A DNA stretch of 64,000 nt from Staphylococcus delphini (GCF_900636325.1 NZ_LR134263.1:2604001-2668000); one strand, 5' to 3'; positions 1 to 16,130 are shown, counted from the first letter of the stretch. The notes: generated by a model not told the origin, from the letters alone. Made by a program: numbers and translations.

Positions 1-1750
<1,750 letters not shown>

Positions 1751-1873
1751 CTATAGCCCTCCTTTCTTATATACATTGAAATCGTTTGCTAACACCATGA
1801 TTTTAACATAACCGCTACTGGCCTGATAGATGCAGATGCGTAGAGCGCAGTGGGAAGCACATCAACAGATAAC

Positions 1874-1910
1874 AAAAAAGCCCCGAAACAATAAAAATTG
1901 CTTCGAAGCT
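1874..1910 (-). terminator. rRNA operon terminator
   Basis: On the minus strand, just after 5S rRNA, a 14-bp stem (several G-U pairs) encloses a TTTT loop and is followed by six Ts. It is a textbook Rho-independent terminator for the 16S-23S-5S transcript. Between it and the decarboxylase start there is only about 120 nt with no gene. Confidence 0.85.
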
Positions 1911-1919
1911 TTCGAAATA

Positions 1920-2034
1920 ACCTGGCACCGTCCTACTCTCGCGGAACGTAAGTCCGACTACCATCGGCGCTAAAGAGCTTAACTTCTGTGTTCGGCATGG
2001 GAACAGGTGTGACCTCTTTGCCATTGGCACCAGA
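1920..2034 (-). rRNA. rrf: 5S ribosomal RNA
   Basis: About 115 nt closely matching staphylococcal 5S rRNA: the ends TCTGGTG and CACCGTCC/GCCAGG pair, and the internal conserved stretch around CCATGCCGAACAC is present on the minus strand. It is the last gene of the rRNA operon and lies 77 nt after 23S. Confidence 0.97.
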
Positions 2035-2111
2035 TTAAGTTGTTGAATGTTATACATTCAAAACTAGATAGTAAGTATATTTTCACAAGCATTACCTTAT
2101 GAACAATTATT

Positions 2112-7129
<5,018 letters not shown>

Positions 7130-7278
7130 GAAGTAAGCTTGATATAGCTCGTTGATTGTTTAAGTCAATCACTCTTGAAAGTACTTTTGAAGTACTCAAA
7201 TTATTGGAATTAACGTTGACATATTGTCATTCAGTTTTCAATGTTCATGTCATTTATTTTTTAACTCGACAAGAATTA

Positions 7279-7307
7279 ATTATACATAAGTCATTTAACA
7301 AAGTCAA
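7279..7307 (-). promoter_or_regulatory. rRNA operon promoter
   Basis: Minus-strand -35 TTGACT (7302-7307) and -10 TATAAT (7279-7284), separated by exactly 17 nt, about 150 nt upstream of the mature 16S 5' end. The leader between carries the processing-stem sequence. The region up to the recR terminator (7308-7541) is AT-rich and may hold a second rrn promoter, but I could not define one. Confidence 0.75.
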
Positions 7308-7541
7308 CAACTTTTTTTAATTATTTTTCGTCTTCGTTGTAGCAACTTATTGTGTCGCTCAACAAGATATAACTATACAGCCTTTTAAGCAGTTTAACAA
7401 TCATAAAAATTACACCATTTCAATCACTTTGTTATATAAAGCGCACATTGTTGTTTTTATTTTTAGGATTAATTGAAAAAGATGTAATCAAACATTTTAA
7501 AATCGCATCTTTTCATACATAGCCCTCGAATCCATAACAAC

Positions 7542-7593
7542 AAAAAAGAAGAAAAGCAACTTAAGTATGTAGCCACTCATGTCGCTTTTCTTC
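7542..7593 (-). terminator. Terminator after recR
   Basis: Inverted repeat GAAGAAAAGC(G/A)AC ... GT(T/C)GCTTTTCTTC with a loop of about 20 nt, followed by a run of Ts on the minus strand. It ends the dnaX-ybaB-recR transcript and separates it from the rRNA operon. Confidence 0.75.
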
Positions 7594-7610
7594 ATAATAA
7601 GGTTAAACCG

Positions 7611-8207
7611 TTACATTTCTGTACGGCCAGAAATCGCTCTCGACAATGTCACTTCATCCGCATATTCCAAATCGCCACCTACCGACAAACCTTGTGCCAG
7701 TCGCGTCACGCGAATGCCCAAAGGTTTAACAAGGCGTGAAATGTACATCGCTGTAGATTCACCTTCTAAATTCGGATTCATAGCTAAAATCAACTCTTTG
7801 ACCCCTTCATCTTTCAAGCGTTCTACTAAACTTGGAATATTGATATCTTCAGGTCCGATACCATCCATAGGTGAAATCGTCCCGTGTAGCACGTGATATA
7901 ACCCTTTATATTCTTTCATTTTCTCCATTGCAATCACATCTTTATCATCTTCAACGACACAAATCATTGAACGATCACGCTGTTTATCTTCACAAATATA
8001 GCAAGGGTCTTGTTCGGTAATATGACCACACACACTACAATAGGTGAGTTCTCGTTTGACATCCACGAGCGCTTTAGCAAATTGTACGACGTCATCTTCT
8101 TTCATATCTAGTACGTGAAATGCCAGACGTTGAGCCGTCTTAGGACCAATGCCTGGCAATTTCATGAAACTATCAATCAGTTTCGATATCGGTTGAGGAT
8201 AATGCAT
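7611..8207 (-). CDS. recR: Recombination mediator protein RecR
   Basis: RecR acts with RecF/RecO to load RecA at gaps and ends. The 198-residue length is typical. In order: an N-terminal helix-hairpin-helix ([17 protein letters not shown]), a four-cysteine zinc finger ([16 protein letters not shown], about residues 57-72), and a TOPRIM domain starting at [15 protein letters not shown] and including the [11 protein letters not shown] motif. The ATG at 8207 lies directly after the ybaB stop, so translation is coupled. It is the last gene of the dnaX-ybaB-recR unit. Confidence 0.97.
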   Translation of the reverse strand: MHYPQPISKLIDSFMKLPGIGPKTAQRLAFHVLDMKEDDVVQFAKALVDVKRELTYCSVCGHITEQDPCYICEDKQRDRSMICVVEDDKDVIAMEKMKEYKGLYHVLHGTISPMDGIGPEDINIPSLVERLKDEGVKELILAMNPNLEGESTAMYISRLVKPLGIRVTRLAQGLSVGGDLEYADEVTLSRAISGRTEM

Positions 8208-8208
8208 C

Positions 8209-8529
8209 TTACATCATTCCTGGGATGTTAAGACCTTTAGTATGTTTACCTAAACGCTCTGCAGTTAATTCGTCTGCTTTGTTCATCGCTTCGTTTGTTG
8301 CTGCTAATACAAGGTCTTGTAACATTTCTACGTCTTCTGGGTCTACTACTTCTTCATTAATGATGACATCGACCACTTCTTTATGTCCAGAAACAACGAC
8401 TTTGACCATGCCACCGCCAGCTGTTCCTTCAACGTGTTCTTCTTTTAATTTTTCTTGCTCTTCTGCCATTTTCTTTTGCATTTTTTGCATTTGTTTCATC
8501 ATTTGTTGCATATTTCCGCCACCGCGCAT
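8209..8529 (-). CDS. ybaB: YbaB/EbfC family nucleoid-associated protein
   Basis: A small DNA-binding protein of the YbaB/EbfC family (106 residues), found between dnaX and recR in most Firmicutes. The N-terminus is Met/Gln/Lys-rich and helical ([15 protein letters not shown]), followed by the conserved [10 protein letters not shown] and [14 protein letters not shown] segments. I set the start at the ATG at 8529, where the protein begins MRGGGN like the S. aureus protein and AAGGAGG lies 8 nt upstream. An upstream in-frame ATG (8553) has no such site and would add 8 residues. Confidence 0.93.
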   Translation of the reverse strand: MRGGGNMQQMMKQMQKMQKKMAEEQEKLKEEHVEGTAGGGMVKVVVSGHKEVVDVIINEEVVDPEDVEMLQDLVLAATNEAMNKADELTAERLGKHTKGLNIPGMM

Positions 8530-8620
8530 AAATAAATCCTCCTTAATTTTCAACTCTATTATGATAAGAGTATATCTCTCTTAGATTCGATTTCAATTAT
8601 ACATACCTTTCAATCGCTTG

Positions 8621-10324
8621 TCATGTTTCTTCATCCATCAGATGCACCATCTCTTCACCGAACAAATCTTTCGCAGTTTGTACGACGTCATTTTGTTGTT
8701 CAGCTGGTTTTTCTGCTTCTGATGCGTTGTTCTGAGTATTCTCACGTTTACGATTTGAAATGTAATCACTGCGCACTTGCATCCATTTATCAGCTGGGAC
8801 ACCGACGACTTCTACAGATTTGTTAATCATATCTTTCACGACATTTTCAATACTTTGCTTTTTCTCTTCGTCTTTTTTCAAGATTTCGCAATGAATTTCT
8901 TCGTCAAATTTGATTAACACTTTATCTTCACTTGCCGCGACAGGTTCTGAATTTTGAAGCAGGCTGACGAGCGATTTTTGATTACGATCTTTCGCATATT
9001 GAATGACATCTGCCCAGCGTTCTTTAATCAGTGCAATGTCTTCTTTATTCGCTTTATCCAATACTTTCGCAATTTGCTCAACAGAATACGTCGAACCGCT
9101 TCCTCGACGTTTAGTTGGTGCTTGTGGCTTAGGTGGTGCAGTCGCTGTGGAGAAGCCTTGAGATTTTAATGTTTGTAACTCAGACTCCAACGCTTCCATT
9201 CGTCTTATCATCGCGTCATGTTGTTCAGTTGGCGCATGATTGACTACGACTTCACCTGTACGGCCCACTTCTTTCACCATTTCAGATAACTTCACGAGCA
9301 AGACTTCTAGATGGACGTTTTGATTCACACTAAATCGAATGGATACGAGTGTGTCGTTAATGACATCTATCATTTTGTATAAGGCTTCTAAATTAAATGG
9401 CATAAGCGCATCGTATTCTGTTTCTAATTGCGTCGTTTTTGCCATAATCGTATCTCTTACAAAATAAATCATGTCATTAATGAGACGATTCACTTCTTTA
9501 CCTTCACTCACGAATTGATGATAGCGCTCAAAGGCTTCATGGACATGACCTTGAACAATGTCTTGGAAAAGGACGTTGAGGTCAGATTCGTCTAAACTCC
9601 CCGTTACATCTAAAGCATCCTTTAATGTCAAACGTTCGTCACCAAATGCAATCGCTTGGTCCATAATACTGAGCGCATCACGCATCCCACCTTCAGACAC
9701 TTTAGCGATAAACGTCAAAGCAGCCTCATCAAACTCAATTTGTTGTTGGTGTGCCACATAGCTCAAACGGTCCACAATACGGTTGGCATTAATCGCCTTG
9801 AAGTCAAAGCGTTGTGCACGTGAAATAATCGTCGGCGGTATTTTATGTGGTTCAGTCGTCGCAAGAATAAAAATGGCGTGTGCAGGCGGCTCTTCTAACG
9901 TTTTCAACAACGCATTGAACGCCCCTGTCGTCAACATGTGTACCTCGTCAATAATGTACACTTTATATTTCGATTCACTCGGGGCATATTTCACCTTATC
10001 ACGAATATTACGAATTTCGTCGACACCATTGTTACTTGCTGCGTCAATTTCAATCACATCAGAATTGTATCCTTGTGTGATGCCTTTACAACTTGCACAT
10101 TCATTACACGGTTCGCCGTCATCACGTACTTCACAGTTAATCGCTTTGGCAAATATTTTAGCGATACTCGTTTTCCCAGTACCACGTGGCCCACTAAAAA
10201 TATAAGCATGCGACTGTTTACCTTTAGCAATAGCATTTTTAAGTGTTTTGGTCACATGTTCCTGCCCTACAACATCTTCAAAGCTTTGAGGACGAAACAT
10301 ACGATATAATGCTTGGTAATCCAA
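8621..10324 (-). CDS. dnaX: DNA polymerase III subunit tau (gamma/tau)
   Basis: Clamp-loader ATPase of the replisome, 567 residues. The N-terminal AAA+ domain shows a Walker A motif GPRGTGKTS (about residues 45-53), a zinc motif CNECASCKG, a Walker B-type IDEVHML, the sensor region ILATTEPHKIP, and the SRC-like ISRAQRFDF. A variable tau C-terminus follows. The start codon is TTG, preceded by GGAGGTG; the protein then begins LDYQALYRMFRPQSF, matching the known staphylococcal N-terminus. I saw no obvious programmed-frameshift site that would yield a separate gamma form. Confidence 0.96.
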   Translation of the reverse strand: MDYQALYRMFRPQSFEDVVGQEHVTKTLKNAIAKGKQSHAYIFSGPRGTGKTSIAKIFAKAINCEVRDDGEPCNECASCKGITQGYNSDVIEIDAASNNGVDEIRNIRDKVKYAPSESKYKVYIIDEVHMLTTGAFNALLKTLEEPPAHAIFILATTEPHKIPPTIISRAQRFDFKAINANRIVDRLSYVAHQQQIEFDEAALTFIAKVSEGGMRDALSIMDQAIAFGDERLTLKDALDVTGSLDESDLNVLFQDIVQGHVHEAFERYHQFVSEGKEVNRLINDMIYFVRDTIMAKTTQLETEYDALMPFNLEALYKMIDVINDTLVSIRFSVNQNVHLEVLLVKLSEMVKEVGRTGEVVVNHAPTEQHDAMIRRMEALESELQTLKSQGFSTATAPPKPQAPTKRRGSGSTYSVEQIAKVLDKANKEDIALIKERWADVIQYAKDRNQKSLVSLLQNSEPVAASEDKVLIKFDEEIHCEILKKDEEKKQSIENVVKDMINKSVEVVGVPADKWMQVRSDYISNRKRENTQNNASEAEKPAEQQNDVVQTAKDLFGEEMVHLMDEET

Positions 10325-10390
10325 TTTGGCACCTCCGAATTAACAATGGTTTCATTATAGCACGTTACGACTGATTTGTATGGCAACATC

Positions 10391-10924
10391 CTATTCAAAA
10401 AATGCGTCTGGATAGATCACTTTACCGTTAGGCGGGTCCTCGAGTGTATCCCACAAAAATTTGACACGATAGTTTTCAGATGGTACATCAAATGGCGCCA
10501 AAATATGATGTGGTGCCGCTTCCTCATAACCTAACTTTTGATAGTAATCGGCATGCCCTAACACGACAATTGCTGTATAGTTCTCAGCAAATGCACGCTC
10601 CTCTATAGCATGAACGAGTGCTCGACCAATCCCTTTATGACGATATTCCGCCACGACAGCTAACGGGGCCAATGCAAGTGCAGTATACGTCGTGTCATCA
10701 TTTTGAATTGTCACTTCAGAGCACATGCCGTGACCGATGATGTCGCCTTCATCTGTTTTCGCAACGACTTCTAATTCATAACGATAATTCGGTGACAAGC
10801 GCAGACGTTTGACGAGGTGGTGTTCTTGATGGTCAGACTCAGGAACGTCTTCAAATGCTGTTGCAATCATTTCATATGTTGCTTCATAATCATTTTCAGT
10901 TGGTGTACTTAAAAATATAGACAT
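10391..10924 (-). CDS. GNAT family N-acetyltransferase
   Basis: A 177-residue protein with a single GNAT fold resembling the YhbS group. The acetyl-CoA-binding motif A is LAPLAVVAEYRHKGIGRALVHAIEE (R-x-x-G-I-G-x-A). It is followed by the motif B region VVLGHADYYQKLGYEEA, typical of this subfamily. The substrate is unknown. AAGGGG lies 8 nt before the ATG. It lies between dnaX and the SRP RNA on the same strand but has its own upstream terminator, so it is probably transcribed separately. Confidence 0.85.
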   Translation of the reverse strand: MSIFLSTPTENDYEATYEMIATAFEDVPESDHQEHHLVKRLRLSPNYRYELEVVAKTDEGDIIGHGMCSEVTIQNDDTTYTALALAPLAVVAEYRHKGIGRALVHAIEERAFAENYTAIVVLGHADYYQKLGYEEAAPHHILAPFDVPSENYRVKFLWDTLEDPPNGKVIYPDAFFE

Positions 10925-10956
10925 TGCTTCAACCCCTTAGCGTTAAAATAAAGTAT

Positions 10957-10987
10957 AAAAAAAGAGCGACTCTTAACAGCCACTCTT
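10957..10987 (-). terminator. Terminator after SRP RNA
   Basis: Stem AAGAG(T)G ... C(G)CTCTT followed by seven Ts on the minus strand, between the SRP RNA and the GNAT gene. It is the likely end of the SRP RNA precursor. Confidence 0.7.
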
Positions 10988-11024
10988 GTATCTATTTCAC
11001 AATACATTACATTTAAAATTAAAA

Positions 11025-11297
11025 CCGTGCACCTCTGTGTCGAATGCGCATCACAAACGTTACCAGAGTCGACAGCTAAATCTCGGCTACCCTACGGCAC
11101 ATACGAGGATCCACTTAATGCTGCTTCCGTCAGGACCTGACATGGTTCATGGGTTCATATTGCATAGGACCGAAATCTTCAAACACCTCGTGCTCTGGGC
11201 AGACTTCACAAATACACACCCTTCACAAAGGAATTCGGCCTCGCGTAAAGCGGATTTCGAGTAAAGGGAACCGCTACCTCCCCGCTTAGCACGGTAC
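11025..11297 (-). ncRNA. ffs: Signal recognition particle RNA (Bacillus-type, about 270 nt)
   Basis: The RNA scaffold of the signal recognition particle. On the minus strand the diagnostic domain IV core is readable: GGTCC(T)ATGCAA ... CATGAACC(A)TGTCAGGTCC(T)G(A)CGGAAGCAGCA followed by TAAGTGGATCC. The length of about 273 nt, with long paired 5' and 3' arms (Alu domain included), fits the large Firmicute form rather than the 4.5S form. Its place between treR and dnaX is conserved. Ends are estimated from pairing of the terminal GTGC segments. Confidence 0.93.
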
Positions 11298-11302
11298 ATC
11301 TA

Positions 11303-11332
11303 ATAATACTATACTTCAGATTAGAATTGCAA
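11303..11332 (-). promoter_or_regulatory. Putative promoter of SRP RNA
   Basis: Minus-strand -35 TTGCAA (11327-11332), 18-nt spacer, -10 TATTAT (11303-11308), about 6 nt upstream of the inferred RNA 5' end. Confidence 0.5.
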
Positions 11333-11379
11333 GCATAATCAAGATTGCAAGCAATGAAAATCATGTAATGTTTCACCCA

Positions 11380-12114
11380 TTATGATAAATGTGAATGTCG
11401 TCTAGAAAAATCAATAAATTTAAATTCAGTGGCAATATGTTTAGATACATTATACTGAAATTTTGTCGTATCTTTCAAATGGACGATGCCTCGTACAGTG
11501 GCCGAATATTGAGGTGTCACATCGCCAAATGCTGCGCGCTCCAACTCTCCAAACGGTTCGAACGTAATCGATTTGCTCGAAAAACTAATCTCATACCCTT
11601 TCACTTTTTCAATATAATCGTATAAAGAGTTTTGAACGACCGTTTCAGACAACTCTGGAAACAGGTTCGCACGCACATAATCTTCATCAACAATTTTCGT
11701 TATACCTTCCATTTGACGATAACGAATGAAATGCCATAGTTCTTCGTCAGCTGTTAGTTCCAACGCCTTTTTCACTTGAGGCACGTCCGCCGCTTTGATC
11801 TTTTCAAAACGGACGACGACGGTTTCGTAATGAAGACCGAGTTGCGATTGAACCTCTTTAAAGCTTTTCAAATCAGCAAATGGAAACTCTGTCACGCCTT
11901 GATAAATGACGACTGAACCTTTACCACGAATTTTTTGAATCATGCCATCCAAGACGAGCATGTTCAAACTTTTCCGCACTGTTTCACGTGACACGTTGTA
12001 TTTTTTCACCAACTGATGTTCAGAAAGCAATTGTTCACCGTATTCATATTCACCTTCCAAAATTGCGATACGTAAACGTTCATAAATATATTGAAATTTA
12101 TTTTGGTTTTTCAT
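11380..12114 (-). CDS. treR: Trehalose operon repressor, GntR/HutC type
   Basis: A 244-residue GntR-family regulator. The N-terminal winged helix spans about residues 8-70 (IYERLRIAILEGEYEYGEQL ... VSRETVRKSLNML). It is followed by a UTRA ligand-binding domain (from about residue 90) that in TreR senses trehalose-6-phosphate. It is the third gene of treP-treC-treR, 21 nt after treC, so the repressor is made from the operon it controls. A dyad upstream of treP is a candidate operator. Confidence 0.92.
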   Translation of the reverse strand: MKNQNKFQYIYERLRIAILEGEYEYGEQLLSEHQLVKKYNVSRETVRKSLNMLVLDGMIQKIRGKGSVVIYQGVTEFPFADLKSFKEVQSQLGLHYETVVVRFEKIKAADVPQVKKALELTADEELWHFIRYRQMEGITKIVDEDYVRANLFPELSETVVQNSLYDYIEKVKGYEISFSSKSITFEPFGELERAAFGDVTPQYSATVRGIVHLKDTTKFQYNVSKHIATEFKFIDFSRRHSHLS

Positions 12115-12135
12115 CCGACTTGCCTCTCATTTTCA

Positions 12136-13767
12136 TTATCTCGCTACAACGATTGCTGCATATGCTTCGAGTTCATTTCCTTTTATTATACCACTTTGAA
12201 GGACGACCGAACCAGAGCGATCCAAATCTTCCGGCAATGTGACTTTTTCTGATGTCATATTCGCAATAATCAACCAAGTGTCCCCTTGATAGCGTCGTTC
12301 ATACACAAACAGTTGCGGATGATCGAGATAGCGCGGCACAACTTCTCCATACGTCACAATATCGTGTTCATGACGCAACTGAATTAACTTTTTGTACGTG
12401 TATAAAATGGATTCCGGGTCTGCTATGGCCGCTTCGACATTCACCGTGTTGTAATTATCCGCAACTTCAATCCACGGTGTTCCAGTTGTAAAACCGGCAT
12501 GCGCTTCACCATTCCATTGCATCGGCGTACGTGAATTATCCCGCGATTTTTGCCCGAGTATCGTTAATATTTCCGCTTCGTCTATCCCGGCTTCACGCAT
12601 TTCACGATACGCATTCAACGACTCCACATCACGATATTGTTGAATCGACTGAAAATGCGGATCTGTCATGCCAATTTCTTCACCTTGGTAAATATACGGT
12701 GTCCCTTGTAATAAATGTAAGGCAATGGCTAACGTTTTGGCACTTTGTTGACGTAACGCTTCAGTCGCATCACTACCGAATCTTGAAACGACACGCGGTT
12801 GGTCATGATTACACCAAAAAACCGCATTCCAACCATTGCCAGCATACATTTTCGTTTGCCATTCCATCAAAATCTGCTTCAATTGCAACAAATCAAATTT
12901 TTGGTTCGTCCACTTTTGCCCGTCACGATAATCGACTTTTAAATGATGAAAGTTAAACACGCTACTCAACTCTTGGCGCTCTGGATTCGTATATTGAATA
13001 CAATGGTCAATGGAGGTAGACGACATTTCACCGACCGTCATCATATTGCGATCACCAAACGTATGACGATTCATTTCATGGATATAGTCGTGCACACGTG
13101 GCCCATCTGTGTAATATTCTTTGCCGATGTCATTTGAGTTTTCAAACGTATCTTTAGAAATCAAATTAATCACGTCAAAGCGAAAGCCATCTACACCGAA
13201 ATCAATCCAATAATTAATCATTTCATACAATGCATGACGCACTTCCGGATTATCCCAATTCAAATCCGCTTGGGTCACATCAAATAAATGTAAATAATAT
13301 TCATCTGTCGCTTCATCATACTGCCATGCGTTCCCACCAAACTTCGATAGCCAATTCGTCGGCGACCCATCTTCTGAGCGTCTAAAAAAGTAATAATCGC
13401 GATACGGATTGTCTACTGACTGTTGCGCTTGTTGAAACCATTCGTGTTCTGTTGATGTATGATTGATAACGATATCAAGCATCATTTTTAATCCACGTGC
13501 ATGTGCCTCGTCAATCAATGTGCGTAAATCTTCTTTATTCCCAAATTGCGCATTCACTTGATAGTAATCACGAATGTCATAGCCATTATCATTCATCGGC
13601 GAATCGTAAATCGGTGTGAGCCATAAATAATCGACCCCTAAAAATTGTAAATAATCCAGTTTTTCAATGATCCCTTTTAAATCGCCTTCCCCATTACCTG
13701 TCGTATCGTTAAAAGACTTTGGATAAATCTGATACACAACTGATTTTTTCCAATCTTGCCTTACCAT
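12136..13767 (-). CDS. treC: Trehalose-6-phosphate hydrolase (GH13)
   Basis: Splits trehalose-6-phosphate, the product of the PTS, into glucose and glucose-6-phosphate. The 543-residue protein is a GH13 alpha-glucosidase: DVVINHTS-like region I (MLDIVINHTSTEHEW), GFRFDVI with the nucleophile Asp, catalytic Glu in MMTVGEM, and the NHDQPR region IV. The closest families are TreC and oligo-1,6-glucosidase; the operon with treP and treR decides for TreC. A GGTGG site precedes the ATG. Confidence 0.95.
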   Translation of the reverse strand: MVRQDWKKSVVYQIYPKSFNDTTGNGEGDLKGIIEKLDYLQFLGVDYLWLTPIYDSPMNDNGYDIRDYYQVNAQFGNKEDLRTLIDEAHARGLKMMLDIVINHTSTEHEWFQQAQQSVDNPYRDYYFFRRSEDGSPTNWLSKFGGNAWQYDEATDEYYLHLFDVTQADLNWDNPEVRHALYEMINYWIDFGVDGFRFDVINLISKDTFENSNDIGKEYYTDGPRVHDYIHEMNRHTFGDRNMMTVGEMSSTSIDHCIQYTNPERQELSSVFNFHHLKVDYRDGQKWTNQKFDLLQLKQILMEWQTKMYAGNGWNAVFWCNHDQPRVVSRFGSDATEALRQQSAKTLAIALHLLQGTPYIYQGEEIGMTDPHFQSIQQYRDVESLNAYREMREAGIDEAEILTILGQKSRDNSRTPMQWNGEAHAGFTTGTPWIEVADNYNTVNVEAAIADPESILYTYKKLIQLRHEHDIVTYGEVVPRYLDHPQLFVYERRYQGDTWLIIANMTSEKVTLPEDLDRSGSVVLQSGIIKGNELEAYAAIVVAR

Positions 13768-13814
13768 GTGAAACCCACCTTATTTTTTCTTTGTGCTGTG
13801 CAACATGTTAAAAC

Positions 13815-15251
13815 TTACTGTTCGTCATTGACCATTTTTTTCGTTTTTTCACGACTTAACTTTGAGAAAATGATCGTTAATACTGCCGGTACGACCATCG
13901 AAATCAACGTCGCAATACCGAAAACACCCCAGAATTGTGATTTAATCGAAATGATTGCAGGTACGCCACCGACACCGACTGAACCTAATACGCCAGAGCC
14001 ACCTACAATCGCTCCAGTGACCATCGTCGTTAAAATGGCAGCGAAGAATGGGTATTTCAATGGCAAGTTGACACCAAACATTGCTGGCTCTGTCACGCCT
14101 AAAAAGCCTGAAATACCAGATGTCATCGCTAAACCTTGTTCTTTATTCATTTGACGACGTTGATACACGAACCATGCGCCAAATGCGGCTGAACCTTGCG
14201 CAATGTTAGACAACGCTAAAATTGGCCATAAGTACGTACCACCGAGTTCACTTCCCATGAGTTGGAAGTCGACTGCTAAAAACATGTGATGCAAACCTGT
14301 AATTACGAGTGGTGCATACAATAAGCCATACACGGCACCGCCAAACCAGCCGGCATTGCCAAATAAAAATTGAACCGCTGATGTAATACCTGTACCAATC
14401 CATAACGCGAGAGGTCCGATAAATAAAAATGCTAAAAATCCAGTTACTAACAATGCGACTGGGCCGACAACAAGGAGTTTAATCGAATCATGAACGACCT
14501 TGTTCAACCCTTTTTCAATTTGCGCCAGCACATACGCTGCGAGGAGGACAGGCAGCACTTGTCCTTGATAGTTCAATTGTTCGATTGTTAAACCAAAAAT
14601 GTGCCACGCTGGAATTTCATCAACTTTACCAATGTCATATTGTGATAACAACTGTGGATGCATCAATACGAGCCCGAGCACAATCCCTAATACCGGATTG
14701 CCACCAAACACACGCATTGCACTCCATCCGACTAATGCTGGCAAGAAAATAAATGCCGTTGTCGCAATGACGTTAATAATATTAGCGAAATCAGCAATTT
14801 GCGGAAATCTTTCTATAATGGACGGCGCATCACCTAAACCTTTCATCGTCAACACATTGTTAATCCCTAATAACAAACCAGCCGTTACGATAGCAGGTAA
14901 AATCGGAATGAAAATATCACCAAGCAACTTAATTAAACGTTGTAACGGATTTCCTTTTTTGGCCGCTTGTGCTTTCGCTTCCTCTTTCGATACCGCTTGC
15001 GTATTCGTTTCCTCCATCAACACTTTGTATGCTTCGTCTACCGTTCCAGGACCAATTACAATTTGATATTGTTGATCCGCTTTAAATTGCCCTTTAACAA
15101 GTGGGTTCTCGCTTAACTTGTCTTTGTCCACTTGATTGTCATCTTTTAACACTAATCGCAAACGCGTCACACAATGTGTTGCGGACTGAAGATTTTCCTC
15201 TCCACCAATTGCTTCGATAATATCACGGACATCTTTCTTTTTCACTGCCAT
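13815..15251 (-). CDS. treP: PTS trehalose-specific EIIBC component
   Basis: Imports trehalose as trehalose-6-phosphate. The N-terminal EIIB domain carries the phosphorylated cysteine in SATHCVTRLRL (about residue 27), followed by an EIIC membrane domain with about ten segments and the GITEPAMFG-like motif (GVTEPAMFG). No EIIA domain is present, so it must borrow one, presumably the glucose-type EIIA, as in B. subtilis. I chose the ATG at 15251, which has AAGGAG 8 nt upstream. A GTG three codons earlier overlaps that site. Confidence 0.94.
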   Translation of the reverse strand: MAVKKKDVRDIIEAIGGEENLQSATHCVTRLRLVLKDDNQVDKDKLSENPLVKGQFKADQQYQIVIGPGTVDEAYKVLMEETNTQAVSKEEAKAQAAKKGNPLQRLIKLLGDIFIPILPAIVTAGLLLGINNVLTMKGLGDAPSIIERFPQIADFANIINVIATTAFIFLPALVGWSAMRVFGGNPVLGIVLGLVLMHPQLLSQYDIGKVDEIPAWHIFGLTIEQLNYQGQVLPVLLAAYVLAQIEKGLNKVVHDSIKLLVVGPVALLVTGFLAFLFIGPLALWIGTGITSAVQFLFGNAGWFGGAVYGLLYAPLVITGLHHMFLAVDFQLMGSELGGTYLWPILALSNIAQGSAAFGAWFVYQRRQMNKEQGLAMTSGISGFLGVTEPAMFGVNLPLKYPFFAAILTTMVTGAIVGGSGVLGSVGVGGVPAIISIKSQFWGVFGIATLISMVVPAVLTIIFSKLSREKTKKMVNDEQ

Positions 15252-15272
15252 CACTGTCACTCCTTATTTAGA

Positions 15273-15305
15273 AACTTGTACAGAGAAGTTTTGTAAAGGC
15301 TTACA
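15273..15305 (-). promoter_or_regulatory. Candidate TreR operator and cre site upstream of treP
   Basis: Just upstream of treP is the dyad AACTT-N8-AAGTT (15273-15290), a plausible GntR-type operator. Adjoining it is TGTAAA-GG-CTTACA (15292-15305), a perfect 14-bp palindrome arrangement that matches the CcpA cre consensus except for the central CG. Together they suggest repression by TreR and carbon catabolite control. Inference only. Confidence 0.5.
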
Positions 15306-15423
15306 TTTACATTTTCCTTTTTTATTGTACTTTATGTAACGTTGGCTCAAGATCACATCGCGCTTTCGCTTGGCAACATGAGCAAGATGAGAAGAAATAC
15401 GTTTTTACCATTTCGAAAATAAA

Positions 15424-15449
15424 AAGACCGAGAATTTCTTCCCAGTCTT
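15424..15449 (-). terminator. Terminator hairpin after the 61-aa ORF
   Basis: Stem AAGACTGGGAA ... TTCTCGGTCTT on the minus strand followed by TTTTTATTTT. It belongs to the group of GGCTGGGA-like terminator hairpins seen at several places in this window. Confidence 0.65.
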
Positions 15450-15454
15450 ATCAT

Positions 15455-15640
15455 TTACTTCATTACATCTTCAACATCCAAAGCGTTTTGACCTGTTTCA
15501 CGATATTCTTTTAACACTTCATCTCCTACCTTAGCGTCATAGATATCTTCTAAATCTTCAAAAGTATATTGTTTAAGTACTTCGCTCAAACTCAACCCTA
15601 AAAAGTCTGCTATATACTTTAAAAACTTTCTCATCATCAC
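15455..15640 (-). CDS. Possible small acidic protein, 61 aa, unknown
   Basis: An ORF ending only a few nt before a good terminator, which supports a transcript here. The predicted product begins MMMRKFLKYIADFLGLS and has an acidic C-terminal half (EDLEDIYDAKVGDEV), so it could be a small soluble helical protein. I do not recognise it. No strong Shine-Dalgarno sequence precedes the ATG codons; a GAGGTG lies about 30 nt further upstream. It could be spurious. Confidence 0.4.
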   Translation of the reverse strand: MMMRKFLKYIADFLGLSLSEVLKQYTFEDLEDIYDAKVGDEVLKEYRETGQNALDVEDVMK

Positions 15641-15904
15641 TGACTCTAATTGTAATTGTAGCTATAATTGATTCACCTCAATTATTTTTAATATCCCGTT
15701 AGCATCGTTAAATCAAACAGTTAAATACGCTCTCATCACTACATTGATAATTGTAGTACAAAATATGTTACAATTTCTGATCCCTGTCATACGAGGTGAC
15801 AATATAGAAGGATGTATCAGGAAGTGTGTTTTACAATGACAACGAACACCCACACATAGAGGATGAACAACTTCTGGTTCAATTAAGTTAAAAAAGCGCA
15901 AAAA

Positions 15905-15942
15905 AAAGCCAAGCATTCAACCGCTTGAATGTTTGGCTTTTA
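15905..15942. terminator. Bidirectional terminator hairpin downstream of tRNA-Ser
   Basis: Near-perfect inverted repeat AAAAGCCAAGCATTCAA-CCGC-TTGAATGTTTGGCTTTT with A and T tracts on both sides. It probably ends the tRNA-Ser transcript on the minus strand. The 250 nt between it and the 61-aa ORF hold nothing I can support. Confidence 0.7.
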
Positions 15943-15971
15943 TATCTATTAGTCTTGGATTTTACTTATAA

Positions 15972-16064
15972 TGGCGGAGGAAGAGGGATTCGAACCCCCG
16001 CGAGCCGTTAAGCCCCTGTCGGTTTTCAAGACCGATCCCTTCAGCCAGACTTGGGTATTCCTCC
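15972..16064 (-). tRNA. tRNA-Ser (anticodon UGA)
   Basis: A 93-nt minus-strand tRNA with an encoded CCA. The acceptor stem is GGAGGAA/TTCCTCC, the anticodon loop CTTGAAA gives UGA, the variable arm is long as in class II serine tRNAs, and the T-loop GGTTCGAATCC is present. It lies downstream of gltD, as in S. aureus. Confidence 0.97.
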
Positions 16065-16130
16065 GTGTGACGAGCACATAACATATATTATTACAGCTCG
16101 TTCACATTGTCAACAAGAATTTTACAAAAT

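Noticed and set aside
8621-10324. Programmed frameshift in dnaX giving gamma subunit
   Set aside because: No slippery heptamer followed by a strong stem at the right place was visible; Firmicute dnaX usually makes tau only.
15713-15916. 67-codon ORF on the minus strand
   Set aside because: Its start overlaps a terminator region, it has no Shine-Dalgarno sequence and no protein-like composition.
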